Assembly: GCA_020442475.1 (NCBI GenBank)
Contig: JAGRKA010000012.1
Coordinates: forward strand, 1 to 44,857
DNA length: 44,857 nt
Direction: 5' to 3'
Source: Alphaproteobacteria bacterium
GTDB lineage: Bacteria > Pseudomonadota > Alphaproteobacteria > Micavibrionales > Micavibrionaceae
Program-made: the position numbers and the translations under genes
In this document: piece by piece, positions 1 to 8,906 of the stretch
Layout: the number at the start of each line of letters is the position of its first letter
How positions within the stretch are numbered: position 1 is the first letter of the stretch
Notes under the pieces: generated by a model
Seen by the model: the letters and a program-made list of their open reading frames with translations, nothing else
The model's database searches: none
What the model was told of the DNA's origin: nothing

Positions 1-91
1 CATCAATCTTGTATTTGAACACGAAGAAAAGAGAAGATAAAAAAGCCTACAAAGTGTTCATAGTTGTCATTTCGAACAGCGCGAAAGAGAA

Positions 92-195
92 AATCTCTGC
101 GCCCTCTGCGCCTCTGCGGTGAAAAACAGTAGGTTTTTCTGCTTGGGGCAGGGGGCGCAGAGACCTTCGTGCTCTTTATCTCCTTTCGTGATTAA
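92..195. repeat. Intergenic inverted-repeat element (CTCTGCG family) in the left gap
   Basis: Positions 1-295 hold no convincing gene. A segment TCTCTGCGCCCTCTGC (94-109) is matched as an inverted copy at 148-163 with one mismatch, and CTTCGTG/TTTCGTG words follow to about 195. The same vocabulary recurs in the leuB-leuD gap, and the CACGAAG version recurs in the leuC, rimM and ffh gaps. It looks like a dispersed non-coding repeat able to form a hairpin. No known family name is assigned. Confidence 0.5.
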
Positions 196-295
196 AACCG
201 GATCAGACCCGGATCATATGGATCAATATTTTTGGATTTTGTTATAAAATCATATCCTTAAAGCCACCGCTTGCGCGGGAAAAGCAAAAAGTGAA

Positions 296-610
296 TCAAT
301 TTATTTTGGGCAGGCTATATCCGCGATAATCCAGTTGAATGGTTTTATTCCGGTTTGTCAGGCCGCGGGTAATCTTGAGCGCAGATTTTGGTATCCCTAG
401 AGTTTTTGCCAGCAGGGCAATCACCGCCTTGTTGGCCTTTCCATCCTCAGGCGCTGCCGTGACATAGATTTTGTAGAGAGGGTTACCGTCTTCACAAACC
501 GCTTTCTTAATACGTTCAGCTTTTGCTTTCGGCGTTACACGGACATGCAGAAGCGTTGGGAGCGGCTGAGAATCAAAGAGATCGAGCAAGTAATGCCTCC
601 GTGGCTCCAA
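296..610 (-). CDS. DUF167 / YggU family protein
   Basis: A 104-residue protein matching the small YggU/DUF167 family, whose molecular function is not established. The family core runs from about residue 22: the RVTPKAKAERI strand, then AAPEDGKANKAVIALLAK, then the KITRG and KTIQL strands. Family members are usually 90-110 residues, so this is full length. The longest frame begins at a TTG codon (610) with no clear Shine-Dalgarno sequence, so the true start may lie a few codons further in. It is the last gene of the minus-strand run, 82 nt after the SPFH gene, and may or may not be co-transcribed with it. Confidence 0.85.
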   Translation of the reverse strand: MEPRRHYLLDLFDSQPLPTLLHVRVTPKAKAERIKKAVCEDGNPLYKIYVTAAPEDGKANKAVIALLAKTLGIPKSALKITRGLTNRNKTIQLDYRGYSLPKIN

Positions 611-692
611 AGCTGTTCCATCTCAAATAAAAATGTATTGCCCGGTCGTTACTCTTCTTTAATACGGCCTTGAAAAAGCAGGTCTATGCTCT

Positions 693-1454
693 CTAAGAGA
701 CTTTTTTAGTCTTGCTCAGCATTTCTGTAGCGCCTTTGAGTAAATCCAGCGGGATCGGCAGGACGATTGTCGAGCCTTTTGCATTGGTAAACTCACCCAG
801 CGTACCCAGATAGCGAAGCTGCATCGTTTCGGGCCTGCGGGCAAGAATTTCTGCGGCCTCGTCAAGTTGCTGGGCGGCTTGCAATTCCCCTTCGGCATTG
901 ATGATTTTGGCGCGCCGCTCCCGTTCGGCTTCGGCCTGCTTGGCGATGGCACGGACCATCGTGGGGTCGATATCGACATGCTTGATCTCGACATTCGTGA
1001 CTTTGACGCCCCAGCCATCTGTTTGATGGTCAAGAATGTCCTGTACGTCCTTGTTAAGCTGGTCCCGTTTGGAGAGCATGTCATCCAGATCGTGCTTGCC
1101 AAGGACGGAGCGCAGGGTCGTTTGTGCAAGCTGCGAAGTCGCGCTGCGGAAATCCTCAACCCGGTTGATGGCGTAGGCCGGTTCAACGATCCGGTAATAG
1201 ACGACCGCATTAACCTTAACAGAGACATTGTCGCGAGAAATGACATCTTGTGTTGGGATGTCCTCGGTTCTGATCCGCATATCGACGGTGATCATCTGCT
1301 GGACAGCCGGGATAACAAGCTGGATACCGGGGCCGCGTGTATCGGAGAATTTTCCAAACGTGTAGACAATGCCGCGGTCATATTCCTTGACGATTTTGAC
1401 GGAGGCAATCAGGAGAACAACGATAGCGACCAGAACGGGAGCAAAAAAAGTCAT
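693..1454 (-). CDS. SPFH/Band 7 (slipin, stomatin-like) membrane protein
   Basis: A 253-residue stomatin/prohibitin-like protein. One N-terminal hydrophobic segment (about residues 3-20) anchors it to the inner membrane. The Band 7 domain follows (YDRGIVYTFGKF, then RIRTEDIPTQDV and NAVVYYRIV) and then an Ala/Glu-rich helix (AEAERERRAKIINAEGE) typical of oligomerising slipins. Such proteins form ring-like membrane scaffolds and are often encoded next to an NfeD partner, as here with a 23-nt gap. The start is supported by an AAAGGA ribosome site about eight bases upstream. Slipin is the best family fit; the particular cellular role is inferred. Confidence 0.92.
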   Translation of the reverse strand: MTFFAPVLVAIVVLLIASVKIVKEYDRGIVYTFGKFSDTRGPGIQLVIPAVQQMITVDMRIRTEDIPTQDVISRDNVSVKVNAVVYYRIVEPAYAINRVEDFRSATSQLAQTTLRSVLGKHDLDDMLSKRDQLNKDVQDILDHQTDGWGVKVTNVEIKHVDIDPTMVRAIAKQAEAERERRAKIINAEGELQAAQQLDEAAEILARRPETMQLRYLGTLGEFTNAKGSTIVLPIPLDLLKGATEMLSKTKKVS

Positions 1455-1477
1455 AAGAAAAATCCTTTTTTTAGTGT

Positions 1478-1969
1478 TTAAGCCTCTGAGGAGACGTGTA
1501 AAATAAGATCGTTAACGCTGGAAATTGTTACTTTTTCACCCTCGGCAATCTCCAGAAGCGTATCCGATTCCGCCTTCCAGATTTCGCCTTGAATTCTAAC
1601 GCGGCCTTCCTTGCCGCTCCATTCAACAATAGCGGCCTTTTGTCCGATCATCCCTTCTGCGCCCGTCGTCGCTTTCCGGCGGCGGTGCCGGATGACCAGA
1701 ATAGCCGAGGCTATCAGGATGAAAATCTCTACAAAGGCGATACCGAAAAAGACACCCCAGCCGATTTCAAGCCCGAAGACGCTGTCTGGCCCGGCCTTGA
1801 GCGCATAACCGACCAGCAGCGCCAAAACGCCGTTAAAGGCCGCAATGCCAGAGGGAAGGGCTATTTCAGCAACGATCAACGCCGCGCCGCAGATAAACAG
1901 GAAGGTCGCGGCCTCCCCGGCGGGGATAAAACCAAGCAGGTGCAGGGCGAGGATCAGGCTTGCGATCAT
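1478..1969 (-). CDS. NfeD family membrane protein
   Basis: A 163-residue NfeD-type protein with three or four hydrophobic segments in the first ~95 residues, a basic RHRRRK stretch at the membrane edge, and a C-terminal OB-fold-like domain (GMIGQKAAIVEWSGKEGRVRI, GEIWKAES, then EKVTISSV). NfeD short forms partner with SPFH proteins in membrane organisation, and the SPFH gene lies directly downstream. It begins three bases after the leuB stop, so it is probably transcribed from the leu operon. The protease domain found in long NfeD proteins is absent. Confidence 0.9.
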   Translation of the reverse strand: MIASLILALHLLGFIPAGEAATFLFICGAALIVAEIALPSGIAAFNGVLALLVGYALKAGPDSVFGLEIGWGVFFGIAFVEIFILIASAILVIRHRRRKATTGAEGMIGQKAAIVEWSGKEGRVRIQGEIWKAESDTLLEIAEGEKVTISSVNDLILHVSSEA

Positions 1970-1972
1970 GGT

Positions 1973-3076
1973 TTAGGCGGCCTTTGCTTTCATTGTATCT
2001 AAGGCCTCTATTAAAGCATCTCCCATGCCGCTTGTCGAGACTTGGCGGGTTTGGTCGGCCATGATATCCGCAGTTCTGATTCCGCTTTCCAGCACGTGTT
2101 GAACGGCCTTTTCAATAGCGTCCGCCCAATCGCTTTCATCGAGAGAATAGCGTAGCGCCATAGAGAAGCTCAGGATTGTGGCCAGCGGGTTGGCTTTGCC
2201 TTGCCCTGCAATGTCGGGCGCAGAGCCATGTACAGGCTCATAAAGCCCCGGAACACCAGGGGCCCCAAGGGAAGCGGAGGGGAGCATCCCGAGAGAGCCG
2301 GTCAGCATTGCAGCCTCGTCCGAGAGGATATCACCGAACAAATTGTCGGTGACGATCACGTCGAACTGCGATGGATTGCGCAAAAGCTGCATCGCGCAAT
2401 TATCCGCGTACATGTGGGAAAGCTCCACATCGTTGTAGCTTTCCGCGTGCAGGGCCGTGATTTCCTCTCGCCACAGCTTGCCGCTTTCCATCACGTTGCC
2501 TTTTTCGCAAGAGGTCACGCGGTTTGAGCGCTTGCGGGCCAGTTCAAAGGCTACACGGCCTACGCGCCGGATTTCGCTTGTCGTATAGGTTTGCGTGTTA
2601 AAGCCACGCCGTTCGCCATTTTCAAGCGTTTCAATCCCGCGTGGTTCGCCGAAATAGACCCCGCCCGTGAGCTCCCGGACGATCAGGATATCGAGGCCTT
2701 TCACGATCTCCGGTTTCAGGGTGGAGGCCTCCACCAGCGCATCGAAAACGAGAGCAGGGCGCAAATTTGCAAAGAGATCCAGCTCTTTACGCAGGCGAAG
2801 CAGCCCGGCCTCGGGCCGGAGATTATAGTCAACGCCGTCCCATTTCGGCCCGCCGACACTGCCCATCACGATCGCATCCGAAGTGCGGCATTTTTCGAGC
2901 GTTTCATCGGCCAGAGGGGCGCCGTACGCGTCGTACGCGCTCCCGCCGATATGGTCTTCCGTGATCGCAAAGCGGGGACCGTTATTGCTTTCAAGCCAAC
3001 CGATCAGCTTTTTGACTTCTGCCATGATTTCCGGGCCGATTCCGTCACCGGGCAGAAGGGTGAGCTTATGTGTCAT
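1973..3076 (-). CDS. leuB: 3-isopropylmalate dehydrogenase
   Basis: A full-length (367 aa) cytoplasmic NAD-dependent enzyme of leucine synthesis that oxidises 3-isopropylmalate to the 2-keto acid, which decarboxylates to 2-ketoisocaproate. Visible signatures are [11 protein letters not shown] at the N-terminus, the substrate-binding arginine region [21 protein letters not shown], the [13 protein letters not shown] segment, and the metal/NAD motif [14 protein letters not shown] followed by [18 protein letters not shown]. It lies downstream of leuD across a 197-nt gap containing an inverted repeat, and is followed by nfeD after three bases. Confidence 0.98.
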   Translation of the reverse strand: MTHKLTLLPGDGIGPEIMAEVKKLIGWLESNNGPRFAITEDHIGGSAYDAYGAPLADETLEKCRTSDAIVMGSVGGPKWDGVDYNLRPEAGLLRLRKELDLFANLRPALVFDALVEASTLKPEIVKGLDILIVRELTGGVYFGEPRGIETLENGERRGFNTQTYTTSEIRRVGRVAFELARKRSNRVTSCEKGNVMESGKLWREEITALHAESYNDVELSHMYADNCAMQLLRNPSQFDVIVTDNLFGDILSDEAAMLTGSLGMLPSASLGAPGVPGLYEPVHGSAPDIAGQGKANPLATILSFSMALRYSLDESDWADAIEKAVQHVLESGIRTADIMADQTRQVSTSGMGDALIEALDTMKAKAA

Positions 3077-3116
3077 GCTAAGTCTTTCTTCTTTTTTAGA
3101 GTCTTAAAATTGCTAA

Positions 3117-3266
3117 CCGCAGAGACGCAGAGGTACAGAGATTCATTTTAAAAGTCAAAGCGCCGCAGGCAATAACAAACAATGTCTCAGTCTGAAACCA
3201 TTATTATTATTGCAGCTTCGCTGCGGTTTCCTGAGAAAGCCTCTGTCTCTCTGCGTCTCTGTGGTT
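3117..3266. repeat. Inverted repeat element between leuD and leuB (CGCAGAGACGCAGAG family)
   Basis: Two 26-nt arms lie about 120 nt apart in opposite orientation. The left arm, near 3116-3141, begins AACCGCAGAGACGCAGAG. The right arm, near 3241-3266, reads the same in reverse complement with about three differences. The arms nearly fill the leuB-leuD gap, and the transcript could fold into a long hairpin. Related CTCTGCG words occur at 92-163. No coding potential is apparent between the arms. Confidence 0.6.
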
Positions 3267-3273
3267 CAAAACC

Positions 3274-3879
3274 TTAAACCCAAGGCCGTTTTTCGTGGTC
3301 TTTTGCTTCAAAATCCCGGATGTGAGCCGTTTTTTCCAGTGTCAGGCCGATATCGTCCAGCCCGTTCAGCAGGCAGTGTTTCCGGAACGGGTCGATGTCG
3401 AAGCTGGTGGAATGATTGCCCCATGTAATCACCTGCGCCTCCAAGTCGACGCTGAGCTTCTCGCCTTCATGAGCTTCCAGCCAGTCTACTAACTCTTTAT
3501 GTGTATTTTTATCTTCAATAACAATGGGTAGTATCCCATTTTTAAAGCTATTATTGAAAAAAATATCAGCGAAAGAGGGGGCGATTATGCAGCGGATTCC
3601 AAAATCCAGCAAGGCCCACGGCGCATGTTCCCGCGAAGAACCGCAGCCGAAATTATCGCCCGTGACCAGAATTTCGGCGTTTCGGTAGGCGGGCTTATTC
3701 AGGACGAAATTCTCCCGCTCGCTGCCGTCGTCGTGGTAGCGGATATCGTAAAAGGCGCTTTTACCCAGCCCCGTACGCTTGATTGTGCGTAGGAATTGTT
3801 TCGGGATAATCACATCCGTATCAATATTCACCATCGGCAGCGGCGCGGCCACCGCAGTCAGTTTTGTAAAGGGCTGCAT
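3274..3879 (-). CDS. leuD: 3-isopropylmalate dehydratase small subunit
   Basis: A 201-residue small subunit that pairs with LeuC to isomerise 2-isopropylmalate to 3-isopropylmalate. Diagnostic segments are [39 protein letters not shown] (the swivelling aconitase-like loop), then [17 protein letters not shown]. The length is normal for bacterial LeuD. Unusually, leuC is not directly upstream: an HD-GYP-like gene (ending 6 nt before this start), a small plus-strand gene and a repeat element separate leuC from leuD. Confidence 0.97.
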   Translation of the reverse strand: MQPFTKLTAVAAPLPMVNIDTDVIIPKQFLRTIKRTGLGKSAFYDIRYHDDGSERENFVLNKPAYRNAEILVTGDNFGCGSSREHAPWALLDFGIRCIIAPSFADIFFNNSFKNGILPIVIEDKNTHKELVDWLEAHEGEKLSVDLEAQVITWGNHSTSFDIDPFRKHCLLNGLDDIGLTLEKTAHIRDFEAKDHEKRPWV

Positions 3880-3885
3880 GTCTGT

Positions 3886-4611
3886 TCAGGGCTCCGGCTT
3901 ATCAAATTCTAGTGTCTTCTTATACTCAGTTAAAATCATTTCTGCAAAGGGTTCGAAGAGGTCCATATCAAACACGGCAGGGCCTTTGGCACGCATACGG
4001 GTCAGCGCGCCGGGCGGGGAGATGTCCCGGCCTGTTTCTTTTTCATGGCCGCGCGGGATGGTGCTGCCGTCATAGGCTTCAACGATCGCGGCAAGACGTA
4101 CGGGCGCGGAGAGGCGCTCACCGGGGATTTTGTGTGGTCCTGTCCCGTCCATGCGTTCGTGATGGTATTTCATGATGTCGAGCATCAAATCTTTGAACGG
4201 GTGGGAAATGCCGGCAAGTTCGGTCTCTACGATCTGGACGCCAAGGTCAGGGTGTATGCGTCTTAAAGCATATACTGGGTGCGTTTCATCTACGCGCTCT
4301 TTTTTGTCCCAGACACTGGTAGATTGTTCCATCTTGCCGATATCGTGTGGCTGCCCGCTCCAGTTCATGTTCTCTGCGACAGTTTGACCCAGCCCCATAT
4401 GAAGGCATGTTTTTTTGAGCATATCACCGACCCGAATGGCATGTTCGTGAAAAATATAGGTAATATTGGCCGGGCGCTGTGCGTCATAGGCAGCCAGCTT
4501 TTTAAGCTGGTCCTCGATAAAGGGTTTAAAGACCTCCTGACAGGTTTTATCCGTACGGAAATCGAAACCGTCCGGCCAGTCATTTTTCAGCGTGATTACA
4601 TTTTCGGGCAT
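3886..4611 (-). CDS. HD-GYP-like HD-domain phosphohydrolase, single domain
   Basis: A 241-residue cytoplasmic protein with an HD metal-binding core: HDIGK at residues 89-93, a downstream histidine at about 111 (HPVYALRRIH), then MKYHHERMDGTG near 147-157. This spacing matches HD-GYP domains, many of which cleave cyclic di-GMP. The signature that is normally GYP is replaced here: after DGTG the sequence is PHKIPG, so c-di-GMP activity is uncertain. There is no receiver or sensor domain. It sits in the leucine operon 6 nt before leuD and is probably translated from the same message. Function is inferred from the fold only. Confidence 0.8.
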   Translation of the reverse strand: MPENVITLKNDWPDGFDFRTDKTCQEVFKPFIEDQLKKLAAYDAQRPANITYIFHEHAIRVGDMLKKTCLHMGLGQTVAENMNWSGQPHDIGKMEQSTSVWDKKERVDETHPVYALRRIHPDLGVQIVETELAGISHPFKDLMLDIMKYHHERMDGTGPHKIPGERLSAPVRLAAIVEAYDGSTIPRGHEKETGRDISPPGALTRMRAKGPAVFDMDLFEPFAEMILTEYKKTLEFDKPEP

Positions 4612-4761
4612 GGCGTATCTCCAGCCGGGACCATAGCAGAATTTGTATTTCTGTCAATTATTTTACATACTATATTTACGGGCTTTTAGTGCCTTGTGCG
4701 TAAGATCGTTATTAAGGTCTATGGCTATTTTAGCCGCAAATAATAAATAGGGACGGGGATA

Positions 4762-5100
4762 ATGTTAGGGAAAACACTGTTTTTAAGTGCGCTGGTTTTT
4801 ACGCTTTTATCTGGCGTGCCGTGCCGGGCGGAAGAGTCTTTTTCCGCTCCTGAGGCGGCGTATGGCATCCATGAGTCTGTATCTGTGCCGGCTGCTCAGG
4901 CCGAAACGGCCTTTGCCGTCGGGGCGTCTGGGCGTGAACTCGCCTATGAATTTGCCGGAGATCGTGAGGAGGGCGCCTTGCGGCTGTTCCTCTCGCGTGA
5001 AAGCTTTACCAAACGTGATAAGGACGACATTCTGGCGGAAGAGTTGAACGGGCTTTCACCGGCTGCAGGTATTCGCTTCACGATAGATTTTAGTTTGTAA
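4762..5100 (+). CDS. Small secreted protein of unknown function
   Basis: A 112-residue product with a convincing signal peptide: a basic start, a hydrophobic core over residues 4-19, and a probable signal peptidase cleavage near CRAEE. The mature part is acidic and shows no family I recognise. The start has a purine-rich GGGACGGGG sequence upstream. It is the only plus-strand gene between the HD-GYP-like gene and leuC, so it needs its own promoter. It is followed by an inverted-repeat element at 5144-5265. Confidence 0.6.
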   Translation: MLGKTLFLSALVFTLLSGVPCRAEESFSAPEAAYGIHESVSVPAAQAETAFAVGASGRELAYEFAGDREEGALRLFLSRESFTKRDKDDILAEELNGLSPAAGIRFTIDFSL

Positions 5101-5143
5101 GTCCGCGCACGCCGGTTAATCCCAGCTGAGATAACGGCGTTTT

Positions 5144-5265
5144 TTAACACGAAGCACACGAAAATTTCACGAAGGACACAAAGAAGAGTTTTTTCAACAC
5201 TTGAAACTTCATATCAAAAAACTTTGTGATCTTCTTTAAAAATTTTCTTTTCATCTTCGTGTTAA
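5144..5265. repeat. Inverted-repeat element with CACGAAG termini, upstream of leuC stop
   Basis: This 122-nt non-coding segment is bounded by perfect 11-base inverted termini: TTAACACGAAG at 5144-5154 and CTTCGTGTTAA at 5255-5265. Inside are further CACGAAG and AAATTTTC words, so much of it could pair. Two other intergenic elements in this window (9479-9635 and 10512-10609) have the same type of termini, which suggests a mobile or amplified miniature element. Confidence 0.65.
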
Positions 5266-5337
5266 GAATACGGACTTTGCCGTCAGGGTCAAAGTTTGCT
5301 TTCGAACCACCGAATGTGTATGGGGCCGCGTCTGTCC

Positions 5338-6744
5338 TTAAAGCGTCCGTACATCCGTTAATTTGCCGGTAATCGCAGCTGCCGCAGCCATAGCGGGGCT
5401 GAGCAGGTGCGTACGCCCGCCGCGGCCTTGGCGCCCTTCAAAGTTGCGGTTGGAGGTGGAGGCGCAGCGTTCGCCCGGCTCCAGCTTATCGGCGTTCATC
5501 GCCAGACACATGGAGCAGCCCGGTTCACGCCAGTCGAAACCGGCTTCGATCAGGATATCGGCGATGCCTTCTTCTTCAGCCTGTTGTTTCACAAGGCCGG
5601 AGCCGGGAACAACCATGGCCTGAACGTTCTTGGCGACTTTGTGCCCTTTTGCGACTTTTGCAACTTCGCGTAAATCCTCGATCCGCGCATTGGTGCACGA
5701 GCCGATAAAGACCTTGTCGATTGTCACGTCTTCTAGCGGTGTACCGGGTGTCAGATCCATATAGTCCAGAGCGCGCTGAACGGCCTTTTGCCGGTCCGGA
5801 TCATCGAAATCGGACGGGGCGGGCACCTTTCCTGTAATCGGCGCGATATCCTGAGGGCTTGTGCCCCATGTGACAGTCGGGGCGATATCTGCAGCTTGAA
5901 TCGTAATCTCTTTATCGTAGGCAGCGCCCTCGTCAGAGGGCAGAGTACGCCAGTATGCAAGCGCCTTGTCCCAGTTTTCACCCTTGGGCGCCATTGGACG
6001 GCCCTTGATATAGGCGAAGGTCGTTTCATCCGGTGCAACCAGACCGGCCCGTGCGCCGCCCTCGATCGACATGTTACACAGCGTCATGCGCCCTTCCATA
6101 GACAGCGCGCGGACGGCCTCACCGGCATATTCGAGAACGTAGCCTGTGCCGCCCGCTGTGCCGATGGTTCCGATGATGGTCAGCGCCATATCCTTGGCCG
6201 TAACACCGGGAGGCAGGGCGCCCTCCACAGTGATCCGCATAGTTTTTGCGGGTTTCTGGATCAGCGTTTGCGTGGCGAGCACGTGCTCAACCTCGGATGT
6301 GCCGATCCCGAAAGCCAGCGCGCCAAACGCGCCGTGTGTAGAGGTGTGGGAATCGCCGCACACGATGGTCATGCCGGGCTGCGTAAAGCCTTGCTCCGGG
6401 CCGATAATATGAACGATACCTTGGCGACGGTCGTTCATGCCGAACAGACGAACCCCGAATTCTTCGCAGTTTTTCTGGAGCGTCTCAACCTGAACGCGGC
6501 TATCTTCTTCTTTGATCCCTTGGGAGCGATCCGTCGTCGGGACGTTGTGATCGGCGACGGCCAGCGTGGCTTCGGGCCTGTGAACCTTGCGCCCGGCCAG
6601 CCGAAGCCCTTCAAAAGCCTGTGGGGAGGTCACTTCATGGACGAGGTGGCGGTCAATATAAATCAGGGACGTTCCGTCGTCCTGCGTGTGGATGACGTGA
6701 TCGTCCCAGATTTTTTCGAAAAGGGTACGGGGGTGGGCGCTCAT
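5338..6744 (-). CDS. leuC: 3-isopropylmalate dehydratase large subunit
   Basis: A full-length LeuC (468 aa) carrying the [4Fe-4S] cluster of isopropylmalate isomerase. The cluster cysteines are visible in the segment [13 protein letters not shown] and in [10 protein letters not shown]. Other signatures are the N-terminal [12 protein letters not shown], the loop [21 protein letters not shown], and the C-terminal [19 protein letters not shown]. It pairs with LeuD, encoded about 1.5 kb downstream. It begins 15 nt after rplS and is thus probably read from the ribosomal protein/tRNA-methylase operon, an arrangement common in Alphaproteobacteria. Confidence 0.98.
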   Translation of the reverse strand: MSAHPRTLFEKIWDDHVIHTQDDGTSLIYIDRHLVHEVTSPQAFEGLRLAGRKVHRPEATLAVADHNVPTTDRSQGIKEEDSRVQVETLQKNCEEFGVRLFGMNDRRQGIVHIIGPEQGFTQPGMTIVCGDSHTSTHGAFGALAFGIGTSEVEHVLATQTLIQKPAKTMRITVEGALPPGVTAKDMALTIIGTIGTAGGTGYVLEYAGEAVRALSMEGRMTLCNMSIEGGARAGLVAPDETTFAYIKGRPMAPKGENWDKALAYWRTLPSDEGAAYDKEITIQAADIAPTVTWGTSPQDIAPITGKVPAPSDFDDPDRQKAVQRALDYMDLTPGTPLEDVTIDKVFIGSCTNARIEDLREVAKVAKGHKVAKNVQAMVVPGSGLVKQQAEEEGIADILIEAGFDWREPGCSMCLAMNADKLEPGERCASTSNRNFEGRQGRGGRTHLLSPAMAAAAAITGKLTDVRTL

Positions 6745-6759
6745 TGGGCCTCCTCTGCG

Positions 6760-7335
6760 CTATTCTGCGGAGGACGCGCCGCCCTCTGCCTGCGCTGCTG
6801 CATCTGCCGCTGCTTTTGCTTCAGCTTCTTTGGCATCGCGTTTGGCCTGCTCGCGGGCTTCGTGTGCCTTACGGGCTTCTGCGCGTTTTGCGTCCTTCTC
6901 AGCCTTTTTCTGCGCTTTTTTCTGCGTTTGGGTCATGGCTTCTGCCGCATCGTCGCGCTTGACTTCAATGCCGTAACCGGCTGTACGCTCAGCAATCCGG
7001 GCCGCTTTACCGCGACGGTCGCGCAAATAGTAAAGTTTGGCGCGGCGGACGGAACCGCGGCGAACCAGTTCGATGGAATCAATCCGGGAGCTCCAGAGCG
7101 GGAATACACGCTCTACGCCTTCGCCGTAGCTGATTTTACGGACGTTGAAGGTCTCGTTAACGCCGCTGCCGTTACGGGCTATACATACGCCTTCATAGGC
7201 CTGAATACGCTCGCGCGTACCTTCCTTAACGCGGACATTCACCTTTACGGTGTCACCGGGACCGAAATCCGGCACGTCTTTTTGAGCTTTAAGCTGTTCG
7301 AGCTGCTTGGCTTCGAATTTTTGCAGTATATTCAT
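6760..7335 (-). CDS. rplS: 50S ribosomal protein L19 (bL19) with long charged tail
   Basis: The first ~115 residues are a standard bL19: [44 protein letters not shown], the [19 protein letters not shown] core and the [15 protein letters not shown] segment. bL19 lies at the subunit interface of the ribosome. The protein is 191 residues against a usual 115-130. The extra ~70 residues form an Ala/Lys/Glu-rich tail ([18 protein letters not shown]), probably helical and disordered. The gene lies between trmD and leuC in the conserved order. Confidence 0.97.
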   Translation of the reverse strand: MNILQKFEAKQLEQLKAQKDVPDFGPGDTVKVNVRVKEGTRERIQAYEGVCIARNGSGVNETFNVRKISYGEGVERVFPLWSSRIDSIELVRRGSVRRAKLYYLRDRRGKAARIAERTAGYGIEVKRDDAAEAMTQTQKKAQKKAEKDAKRAEARKAHEAREQAKRDAKEAEAKAAADAAAQAEGGASSAE

Positions 7336-7456
7336 GTCTTTTTCCCTTATCAGGCCCCGGTTTCAAGCCTACAGGCAAGGCGGGCCGTTTGTCTTTTTCA
7401 TGGGGTTAAACCATAAGTCAGCGCGCTTTATACAGGGAACGCCGCCAAAAGACAAG

Positions 7457-8146
7457 CTATTTATCAAGTAAATCCGGGCGGCGGAGTCGTGTGATCTCTT
7501 CGGCCTGCTTGCGGCGCCATTCCCTGATTTTTGCATGATCTCCTGATTGCAGGATCTCCGGTACGTCATGCGCTGTTCCGTCTGCCGATTCCCAGTGCGC
7601 GGGGCGTGTATAGTGCGGATATTCCAGCAAGCCATCGGCAAAGCTTTCTTCATCCGGTGTTTGCGCATTGCCCATGACGCCGGGCAGCAGGCGGATGCAC
7701 GCATCCATCAGGATCAGGGCCGCAGGTTCTCCGCCGGAGAGCACGTAATCCCCAACGGAAATTTCTTCAAAGCCGTGCGCGTCCAAAATCCGTTGGTCCA
7801 CGCCTTCATAGCGTCCGCAGAGCAGGGTGATCTCCGGTGTGGCCGCGAGGGCCTGTACGTCTTTTTGCGTCAGCGGCTTCCCGCGCGGAGACAGGTATAT
7901 CTTACGCCCCGGCTTTTTGATAGAGAGCAGGGCTTTCTCAATCACATCGGGGCGCATCACCATGCCTGCCCCGCCGCCATAGGGCGTGTCGTCCACGCTC
8001 TTATGCACCCCGTCCCCGAAATTCCGGATATTCACGGCGTTATAGGACCATGCGGCCTTGTCCAGCGCCTTGCCGGAGAGGGAATGCCCCAACGCGCCGG
8101 GGAACATCTCCGGGAACAGGGTGAGAATGTTGACGTGAAAACTCAT
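7457..8146 (-). CDS. trmD: tRNA (guanine-37-N1)-methyltransferase
   Basis: A 229-residue SPOUT-class enzyme that methylates G37 of tRNAs with a G at position 36, preventing +1 frameshifting. Visible features are FHVNILTLFPEMFPG at the start, the DDTPYGGGAGMVMRPDV segment, the knotted SAM site LLCGRYEGVDQRI followed by EISVGDYVLSGGEPAALIL, and the C-terminal HYTRPAHW. The length is typical. trmD normally follows rimM closely; here about 860 nt holding two opposite-strand ORFs and a palindromic repeat separate them. Confidence 0.98.
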   Translation of the reverse strand: MSFHVNILTLFPEMFPGALGHSLSGKALDKAAWSYNAVNIRNFGDGVHKSVDDTPYGGGAGMVMRPDVIEKALLSIKKPGRKIYLSPRGKPLTQKDVQALAATPEITLLCGRYEGVDQRILDAHGFEEISVGDYVLSGGEPAALILMDACIRLLPGVMGNAQTPDEESFADGLLEYPHYTRPAHWESADGTAHDVPEILQSGDHAKIREWRRKQAEEITRLRRPDLLDK

Positions 8147-8265
8147 GAGGCTTTTTAAACACTAAGACACGAGGACGCCAAGAGAAAAGATAATATTGTT
8201 GACATATTGTTTAAAGGGGGGGGTGGAAGGGGTACAAGTAAGAAAAAATATACGGAGTTTTTATT

Positions 8266-8547
8266 ATGTCGTTTCAAAATTTGAAAAATGCGTGGGAAAA
8301 CAGGCCCAAGCCAATCGCCGGCTTGTCTGGTAAGGCCAAATTGACTGGCTCGTTATTGGGTACGCCAGTATTTCCTGCTCTGCATACTTTAGATGATATG
8401 GATGATTTTAAAGGGTTTTGGGAACATGGTACTAAAAATTTTTCTTCTGATGCTAAGCTTATTGGGACAATAAACGCTTTTTTTACCGCTTTATATTTCA
8501 TTGCTGCCAATGGTTTGGACGCTCATCTCGTTGATAAGGGAAAATAA
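8266..8547 (+). CDS. Orphan ORF inserted between rimM and trmD (part 1)
   Basis: Encodes 93 residues that I do not recognise. One hydrophobic segment lies near residues 68-86, and there is no signal peptide. A CGGAG sequence about ten bases before the ATG could serve as ribosome site. The gene looks more A+T-rich than its neighbours and runs against the operon direction. Upstream, TTGACA (8199-8204) and a run of eight G (8216-8223) lie where its promoter should be. A one-base frame change at the GGGAAAA near 8538 would join it to the next ORF. Confidence 0.5.
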   Translation: MSFQNLKNAWENRPKPIAGLSGKAKLTGSLLGTPVFPALHTLDDMDDFKGFWEHGTKNFSSDAKLIGTINAFFTALYFIAANGLDAHLVDKGK

Positions 8548-8564
8548 CAGAACTCGTCTCTGAA

Positions 8565-8867
8565 ATGGCCTGCGCAGCTCCTGAGGAACCGGGGACGGCT
8601 CTTTGCGGTGTGAAGGATGTTTCGGCAACGCCTTATTACCTTTCCTTTCTTCCTTTTACGAAACCTGATACTGGCGCAACGAAAGTTGCGGTCATAGCCG
8701 AAAAACGTGATAACGGTCTGGCGCTTAAGGGGGAGTTTGTCCGGCAGCAAGTTTGTGAAACTGTTACCGCCATAACCGTTTCACCGGATACTGATTTTAT
8801 CAGCCATGAGGATTGGCAGAATAATGGGCAAGTGCTTTCAAGCGAGTGTAAGGTTCTTGCTTTGTAG
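8565..8867 (+). CDS. Orphan ORF inserted between rimM and trmD (part 2)
   Basis: Encodes 100 residues with four cysteines and mixed strand-like composition, and no family I recognise. The ATG has no Shine-Dalgarno sequence. The frame is open upstream from 8538 through ITELVSE, so the ORF may be the 3' part of a single ~200-residue gene that begins at 8266 and has lost one base in a G or A run. Alternatively it is translated by reinitiation 17 nt after the previous stop. It may be decaying. Confidence 0.42.
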   Translation: MACAAPEEPGTALCGVKDVSATPYYLSFLPFTKPDTGATKVAVIAEKRDNGLALKGEFVRQQVCETVTAITVSPDTDFISHEDWQNNGQVLSSECKVLAL

Positions 8868-8906
8868 GTTGTGCAGGCGTTATCCGGACAACGTAATTTT
8901 ACAAAA

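Noticed and set aside
867..1481. 204-codon plus-strand frame
   Set aside because: It is the antisense shadow of the SPFH gene, whose protein is clearly recognisable on the minus strand.
5788..7416. 542-codon plus-strand open frame across leuC and rplS
   Set aside because: It lies opposite two well-conserved genes, and its composition reflects their antisense strand; no independent start signal or family.
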